The translations under genes were made by a program, and so were the position numbers. A stretch of DNA of 10,597 nt from Candidatus Peregrinibacteria bacterium. GTDB lineage: Bacteria > Patescibacteriota > Gracilibacteria > UM-FILTER-43-11. Of this stretch, positions 7,317 to 10,597 are shown piece by piece. Every line of letters begins with the position of its first letter. The first letter of the stretch is position 1. The notes beneath the pieces are model-generated. The model searched no databases and was not told the DNA's origin. It saw only the letters and a list, made by a program, of their open reading frames with translations. The stretch covers positions 1 through 10,597 of the forward strand of contig JAFGNE010000026.1 of the NCBI GenBank assembly GCA_016927155.1. The letters are read 5' to 3'.

Positions 7317-7907
7317 ATGAAAGGATTGGAAATTACCCCGGAGGATATACGGAAAAATAAAGATTTGGCCGCTCTGAGTTACGTTTGGGTCTTTTCATTC
7401 ATCATCCTGCTTGCCCGGCGTGAAAGTCCTTATATTCAGTATCATGCCAAGCAGGGGTCAATTCTGTTCGCGTTTTCCCTGCTTTTTTGGCCTTACGCAC
7501 CATTCCGTTATGGCGAATATGTCGTTTTAGCGCTCTGTGTGTTTGGCTTTATCCAGGCGGCCATGGGGAATGTGTATCCTCTTCCTGTTATCGGTGATCT
7601 TGCGGAGGGTAAAGTGCATCGCAACAGTTTTGGAAAGATGTGGCATGTGCTCAAACATACGGCCATCCGGCTGGTGAAACCCGAACACGTTACGCCCGCT
7701 TACCGTTCCGACCTGCAAAAACAGGAAGAGGAACGTTTACGCGAAGAGAAGATTATCGTTCCCGCCCGGATTGCCGGACAGGAAGAGGAAAAGAAAATTT
7801 CGACGCTGATCAATCGGGTTGAAGAGGAGGAAAAAGAGATCGGTTGGCTTAAAGATGAGGTGAAGAAGCTCGAAGAGAAAGTGGAGGCGATGGCGCAACC
7901 GAAATAG
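7317..7907 (+). CDS. Tic20/DUF4870-like membrane protein with C-terminal coiled coil
   Basis: This 196-residue protein has three predicted membrane helices at about 17-33, 47-63 and 66-84. The loop YIQYHAKQG (39-47) and the motif MGNVYPLPVIGDLAEGK (83-99) are the signature pattern of the Tic20/DUF4870 family of small membrane proteins, whose bacterial function is not known. Residues about 130-195 are rich in Glu, Lys and Arg, with leucine/isoleucine spacing (WLKDEVKKLEEKVEAM, 177-192) typical of a cytoplasmic coiled coil; I do not know this as a regular part of the family. It begins two bases after the preceding stop, with no Shine-Dalgarno, so it should be co-translated with pilT and the cNMP/GAF gene. 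A membrane tether or scaffold for that pair is an inference. Confidence 0.85.
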   Translation: MKGLEITPEDIRKNKDLAALSYVWVFSFIILLARRESPYIQYHAKQGSILFAFSLLFWPYAPFRYGEYVVLALCVFGFIQAAMGNVYPLPVIGDLAEGKVHRNSFGKMWHVLKHTAIRLVKPEHVTPAYRSDLQKQEEERLREEKIIVPARIAGQEEEKKISTLINRVEEEEKEIGWLKDEVKKLEEKVEAMAQPK

Positions 7908-7914
7908 GCGTATG

Positions 7915-7943
7915 TTGACTCAGATAGATTTTTGTTATAGCAT
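7915..7943 (+). promoter_or_regulatory. Promoter of the secreted nuclease gene
   Basis: TTGACT (7915-7920) is followed after 17 bases by TAGCAT (7938-7943). Alternatively, TATAGC (7936-7941) preceded by TGT gives an extended -10 with a 15-base spacer. Either way transcription would start near 7948-7950, leaving a leader of about 135 bases. No clear terminator separates this from the upstream operon, so some read-through is possible. Confidence 0.55.
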
Positions 7944-8004
7944 CTTTTGCCGAAGCTGCTCTTTTCCATAACCGTTTATCGTTATCCGTTTTTTGGCCAT
8001 GAGT

Positions 8005-8064
8005 GCCCCGAAGTAAGTCCGGGGCGGCTGATGGTCAGCTGTTCCGGGTAACGATTTTCTTACC
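8005..8064 (+). promoter_or_regulatory. Hairpin-rich 5' leader of the nuclease gene (candidate cis-regulatory RNA)
   Basis: Three consecutive stems can form: GCCCCG/CGGGGC (8005-8010 with 8020-8025), GCTGA/TCAGC (8027-8031 with 8035-8039) and GGTAA/TTACC (8047-8051 with 8060-8064). They lie just upstream of the ribosome binding site in an untranslated leader much longer than others in this window. I do not recognise a known riboswitch class. A role in mRNA stability or translation control is possible. Confidence 0.35.
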
Positions 8065-8074
8065 GAAAGAAAGA

Positions 8075-8078
8075 GAGG
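8075..8078 (+). promoter_or_regulatory. Ribosome binding site that sets the nuclease start
   Basis: GAGG, within the purine-rich AGAGAGGGAG, sits five bases before the ATG at 8084. It is the only well-placed Shine-Dalgarno-like site in the window. It supports the ATG at 8084 over an upstream in-frame GTG at 8003. Confidence 0.6.
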
Positions 8079-8083
8079 GAGCT

Positions 8084-8587
8084 ATGTTTAATAGGAATTT
8101 TATTTTGGCGGCGGTTGTCATCGGTTTCGCTATTTCGGCGCAACCTTTGCGGGGTGAAATGCCGATTACCATATCGGCCAAGGTAACCAAGATTACCGAC
8201 GGCGACACCTTCAAGGTGGAGTACGCCGGTGTCGGCATTCCCGACACGATACGAGTCAAGGGCATTGACTGCCCCGAGTCAAAGGCCAACAAAAAATGCA
8301 AGCGCGACGGGGAAACCGCCTGCAGTCTTCAGATCCCCAAGGGAAAGAAGGCGACCGAGCGCGCCAAAACGCTTCTGGACGGCCAGACGATTGTCCTTGA
8401 GCCGCCAGGCAAGTTCGAGCGCGACCAAAACAACCGGCTTTTGTCCTACGTTCGGCTTAAAGACGGCCGGGATTTCGGCCTTGTCCTTATTCGGGAGGGC
8501 CTGTGCCGTGATTTTGGTTTCAGATATCCGCATCCGCGGGCAGCGGAGTACAGGAAAGCGGAAAAGGAGGCCGCCAAAAAGAAATAG
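8084..8587 (+). CDS. Secreted thermonuclease (staphylococcal nuclease-like domain)
   Basis: SNase-fold enzymes are calcium-dependent nucleases that cut DNA and RNA. The 167-residue product starts with MFNRN and a hydrophobic stretch (6-19), a signal peptide or anchor directing it out of the cell. The SNase domain spans about 27-150. By alignment with the S. aureus enzyme, the calcium ligands are Asp41 (ITDGDTF) and Asp62 (GIDCPE), the general-base position is Glu65, and the catalytic arginines are Arg57 (TIRVKG) and Arg118 (NNRLLSYV). Cys63 takes the place of Thr41, which is common in bacterial homologues. Other cysteines are 72, 80 and 141. The tail is Lys/Ala/Glu-rich. The gene is single, with its own promoter, leader, ribosome site and terminator. 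Lysine codons are 12 AAG to 7 AAA and glutamate 8 GAG to 3 GAA, whereas pyrH next door has 19 AAA to 8 AAG, suggesting acquisition by transfer. Nutrient scavenging from external nucleic acid is a likely role (inference). Confidence 0.93.
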   Translation: MFNRNFILAAVVIGFAISAQPLRGEMPITISAKVTKITDGDTFKVEYAGVGIPDTIRVKGIDCPESKANKKCKRDGETACSLQIPKGKKATERAKTLLDGQTIVLEPPGKFERDQNNRLLSYVRLKDGRDFGLVLIREGLCRDFGFRYPHPRAAEYRKAEKEAAKKK

Positions 8588-8603
8588 CCGCCCGGAACCA
8601 GGA

Positions 8604-8634
8604 GGGGCGGGACTTGTCCTGCCCCCTTTTTTTT
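8604..8634 (+). terminator. Intrinsic terminator after the nuclease gene
   Basis: A nine-pair stem (8604-8612 with 8617-8625, one G-U pair) has a four-base loop CTTG and is followed by eight T residues (8627-8634). It lies 16 bases past the nuclease stop and isolates it from pyrH. Confidence 0.9.
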
Positions 8635-8649
8635 CTCAATCCAAAAAGT

Positions 8650-8679
8650 TTGACCCGCCCCCGCGCTTCGGGATAAGAT
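8650..8679 (+). promoter_or_regulatory. Promoter of pyrH
   Basis: TTGACC (8650-8655) and TAAGAT (8674-8679) are separated by 18 bases, just after the nuclease terminator. The predicted start near 8686 leaves a short leader. The only Shine-Dalgarno-like GAGG (8684-8687) is 14 bases from the ATG, too far to be convincing. Confidence 0.6.
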
Positions 8680-8701
8680 ACATGAGGCATAAAATAAACC
8701 T

Positions 8702-9412
8702 ATGGCTAAAGCCTACAAACGCATCATGCTGAAGATCTCCGGCGAAGTGCTGGGAGATAAAAAAGGGGAGGGGATCGATACCGTTTCCCTCAATAAGATC
8801 GCCAAAGAAATCGTGAATTTGCATAAGCACAAAATTGAAGTCGCCATCGTGATCGGCGGCGGGAATATTTGGCGTTACCGCGATACGAAAGAGGCCGGCA
8901 TTGAGCGCACCACTTCCGATTACATGGGCATGCTGGCTACCATCATGAACGGGGTTGCCCTGCAAACGGCCATTGAACGTTTGGGGGTAAATTGCAGGGT
9001 CACCACAGCCATTGACCTTCCCCAGCTCGCGGAGCCTTATATAAGGAGGCGCGCCGAGAGGCATCTGGAGAAAAAGCGCATCGTGATTTGCGCGGGAGGC
9101 ACGGGGAACCCTTATTTTACCACCGATACCGCGGCGGCGCTTCGTGCCATTGAACTCGGTTGCGATGTCATTTTAAAGGCTACCAAAGTGGACGGGGTGT
9201 ACACGGCAGACCCCGAAAAGGTGAAAAACGCGAAAAAATACGATAATCTTTCTTATGATAAGGCCATAGAAAAAAACCTGAAAGTGATGGACCAGACGGC
9301 CTTTTCGCTTTGCCGCGAAGCCAAAATAAAAGTCGTTGTCTTCAATATGCATAAAAAAGACGCGATCCTTGACGCCGCGATGGGAAAGAAAGTAGGCACT
9401 TTGGTTCAATGA
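8702..9412 (+). CDS. pyrH: UMP kinase (uridylate kinase)
   Basis: PyrH phosphorylates UMP to UDP with ATP, the committed step to UTP and CTP, as a cytoplasmic hexamer of the amino-acid-kinase fold. The 236 residues match the bacterial family length (about 240). Motifs in order are KISGE near the N-terminus, VIGGGNIWR for phosphate binding, DYMGMLATIMNG for the UMP-site helix, GGTGNPYFTTDTAA for the UMP/ATP site, KATKVDGVYTADP and FNMHKKDAI. All expected key segments are intact. It stops with TGA after a C-terminus of normal length, which argues against UGA recoding in this organism. frr follows 40 bases later, a widely conserved pairing. Confidence 0.97.
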   Translation: MAKAYKRIMLKISGEVLGDKKGEGIDTVSLNKIAKEIVNLHKHKIEVAIVIGGGNIWRYRDTKEAGIERTTSDYMGMLATIMNGVALQTAIERLGVNCRVTTAIDLPQLAEPYIRRRAERHLEKKRIVICAGGTGNPYFTTDTAAALRAIELGCDVILKATKVDGVYTADPEKVKNAKKYDNLSYDKAIEKNLKVMDQTAFSLCREAKIKVVVFNMHKKDAILDAAMGKKVGTLVQ

Positions 9413-9452
9413 AATGATAAGTGACAGATTTTAAAATTTTAAAAATTTAATT
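9413..9452 (+). other. AT-rich spacer between pyrH and frr
   Basis: Bases 9428-9452 are almost pure A/T and contain overlapping palindromes (ATTTTAAAAT at 9428-9437, TTTTAAAA at 9437-9444). There is no terminator or Shine-Dalgarno. It could act as an unstructured A/U-rich translation-initiation region for frr, or hold a weak promoter; sequence alone does not decide. Confidence 0.35.
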
Positions 9453-10010
9453 ATGCCCGATCAAATCATCCTTACCGCTAAAACCGGTATGCAGAAAGCC
9501 ATCGACCATTTGCATGAGCAGTTCATGAAGCTCCAAACCGGTCGCGCCCATCCGGGCCTGGTGGAAGGCATTATGGTAGAAAGTTACGGCACCATGATGC
9601 CTCTTAAAGGTTTGGCCACCATTTCCATCCCCGAATCCAAACAGATCGCCATCCAGCCTTGGAGCCGTGACCAGTTACAGGCTATTGAAAGGGCGATCAT
9701 TGCTTCCAATTTGGGGTTTAATCCTAAAAATGACGGCGTGGTCATTCGTATCACCCTCGCGCCGCTTACCGAAGAACGCCGTAAGGAACTTGTTAAAATC
9801 GTGCACCAGTATGCCGAAGAGGCCCGTATCGCCATCAGGAACCTGAGACATGAGGCCATGAACCAGCTTAAGGAAATGGAAAAAGCGAAAGATATAAGCG
9901 AAGACGTGCTTTCCGGCATGGAAAAAGAGATGCAGAAAATCGTAGATGATTTTAACGGAAAGGTCGAAGACGCGGCCAAACAAAAAGAGAAAGATGTGAT
10001 GACCGTTTAA
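9453..10010 (+). CDS. frr: Ribosome recycling factor
   Basis: RRF splits the post-termination ribosome together with EF-G. The 185 residues equal the typical length. Domain I, the three-helix bundle, is built from the N-terminal helix with LQTGRAHPGLV and the C-terminal half, with EERRKELVKIVHQYAEEARIA and AIRNLRHEAM. Domain II, the beta region, contains VESYG, MPLKGLATISIPE and AIQPW. The basic residues of the EERRKEL and RNLRHE helices match those used to contact 23S rRNA in known RRFs. No Shine-Dalgarno is present; an AT-rich tract precedes the ATG. It is downstream of pyrH and probably co-transcribed with it. Confidence 0.97.
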   Translation: MPDQIILTAKTGMQKAIDHLHEQFMKLQTGRAHPGLVEGIMVESYGTMMPLKGLATISIPESKQIAIQPWSRDQLQAIERAIIASNLGFNPKNDGVVIRITLAPLTEERRKELVKIVHQYAEEARIAIRNLRHEAMNQLKEMEKAKDISEDVLSGMEKEMQKIVDDFNGKVEDAAKQKEKDVMTV

Positions 10011-10080
10011 GAGCGGCAAGCGCAAGCGTGAGGGCAAGGAAAGACCCGAATCACCTGCCTTAATCCTTTTGTAATTTCTT

Positions 10081-10597
10081 ATGATCATTCTTACCGTAAT
10101 CGCTTTCATTGTCATTTTTTCCCTTCTTATCCTTGTCCATGAATGGGGGCATTTTTTCGCGGCGAGGAAGGCGGGCATCAAGGTGGAAGAATTCGGCATT
10201 GGCCTGCCTCCGCGGGCAAAGAAACTTTTTAAGGATAAAAAAGGCACGCTGTATTCTTTCAACTGGATCCCTTTCGGCGGTTTTGTGCGGCTTTTCGGGG
10301 AAGACAGCCATGACCCCAAGGTTCTCCGTGACAGGAAAAGCTTTGCCTCCAAAACCAAATGGGCCCGCTCCGCCGTTATTTTGGCCGGTGTTTTTATGAA
10401 TTTTGTGCTGGCCTGGATGCTCATCACTGTCGGTTTTTCTTTTGGCATGAAGCCTTTTATGGTTACCGACGCGGATCTGGCTCGCGGCATTGAACAGGGC
10501 GTTGTGGAGGCCCAGAAAGTACTTCTTGTCCATGAGATCCTTCCGGGTTCCCCTTTGGCCGGGACCGACGTGAGGACAGGCGATGTCATCATACAGA
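10081..10597 (+). CDS. rseP: RseP-type site-2 intramembrane zinc metalloprotease (partial, 3' end beyond right edge)
   Basis: The frame is open from the ATG at 10081 to the window edge (172 residues). Residues 1-19 form a membrane helix ending in the zinc-binding HExxH motif HEWGH (20-24), embedded at the membrane as in M50B proteases. FNWIPFGGFVRLFGE (60-74) is the membrane re-entrant beta-hairpin region that is characteristic of the family. A second membrane helix at about 96-120 contains FMNFVLAW. The PDZ domain begins at about 148 (VLLVHEILPGSPLAG). The third zinc ligand and the last membrane helices lie beyond the edge. The enzyme cleaves membrane proteins, classically anti-sigma factors or remnant signal peptides. 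Together with the HtrA protease at 1898-3133 it could serve envelope proteolysis, but no anti-sigma factor is visible here. The 70-base gap after frr shows no terminator and no Shine-Dalgarno. Confidence 0.93.
   Translation, partial: MIILTVIAFIVIFSLLILVHEWGHFFAARKAGIKVEEFGIGLPPRAKKLFKDKKGTLYSFNWIPFGGFVRLFGEDSHDPKVLRDRKSFASKTKWARSAVILAGVFMNFVLAWMLITVGFSFGMKPFMVTDADLARGIEQGVVEAQKVLLVHEILPGSPLAGTDVRTGDVIIQ

Noticed and set aside
8003..8083. Upstream GTG start extending the nuclease by 27 residues
   Set aside because: The extension would put hydrophilic residues before the signal peptide and sits in a hairpin; the ATG at 8084 has a well-placed ribosome binding site and directly precedes the hydrophobic segment.
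9410..9412. Possible UGA recoding as glycine (as in some Patescibacteria)
   Set aside because: pyrH ends at this TGA with a normal-length C-terminus and the continued frame shows nothing family-like; no in-frame TGA interrupts any other gene.
9675..10592. 305-codon minus-strand open frame spanning frr and rseP
   Set aside because: It covers two clearly recognised plus-strand genes and the gap between them, and its product resembles no family I know.

Overview
The window holds ten protein genes (eight complete, one cut at each end) and one tRNA. It is compact bacterial DNA with short intergenic gaps and no mobile elements, CRISPR or rRNA. pyrH ends in a normal TGA stop, so the standard genetic code fits. 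Three things suggest a small-genome lineage such as the Candidate Phyla Radiation (Patescibacteria): the mix of genes, the compressed pyrH-frr-rseP order lacking the usual uppS/cdsA/dxr, and start codons that mostly lack Shine-Dalgarno sequences. This is an inference from style and gene content, with no marker gene for proof.

Left part (1-1890). A minus-strand DUF2207 membrane protein with a glycine-rich tail runs off the left edge. A divergent tRNA-Leu(GAG) has its own promoter and ends at a bidirectional hairpin terminator shared with the convergent htrA.

Middle minus-strand block (1898-5288). ligA (NAD-dependent DNA ligase) is followed by htrA (membrane-anchored HtrA/DegP serine protease). 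htrA has a strong promoter of its own inside the 3' end of ligA. This ligase is unusual in two ways: substitutions in the NMN-binding part of domain Ia, and an insertion in the helix-hairpin-helix domain carrying a perfect beta-clamp-type pentapeptide.

Divergent from ligA is a tight three-gene plus-strand operon (5381-7907): pilT, the type IV pilus retraction ATPase; a cyclic-nucleotide-binding-fold plus GAF-like protein that overlaps the pilT stop by one base; and, two bases later, a Tic20/DUF4870-like membrane protein with a charged coiled-coil tail. This is the best candidate here for an undescribed functional unit, possibly a sensor and membrane partner controlling pilus retraction.

A self-contained cassette follows (7915-8634): promoter, hairpin-rich leader, clear ribosome binding site, secreted staphylococcal-nuclease-type gene, and intrinsic terminator. 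Its codon choice differs from its neighbours and suggests transfer. With pilT nearby, uptake or scavenging of external DNA is a possible theme, but this is speculative.

Right part (8650-10597). pyrH (UMP kinase), frr (ribosome recycling factor) and the start of rseP (site-2 intramembrane metalloprotease) form a plus-strand housekeeping cluster. rseP is cut by the window edge at the start of its PDZ domain.
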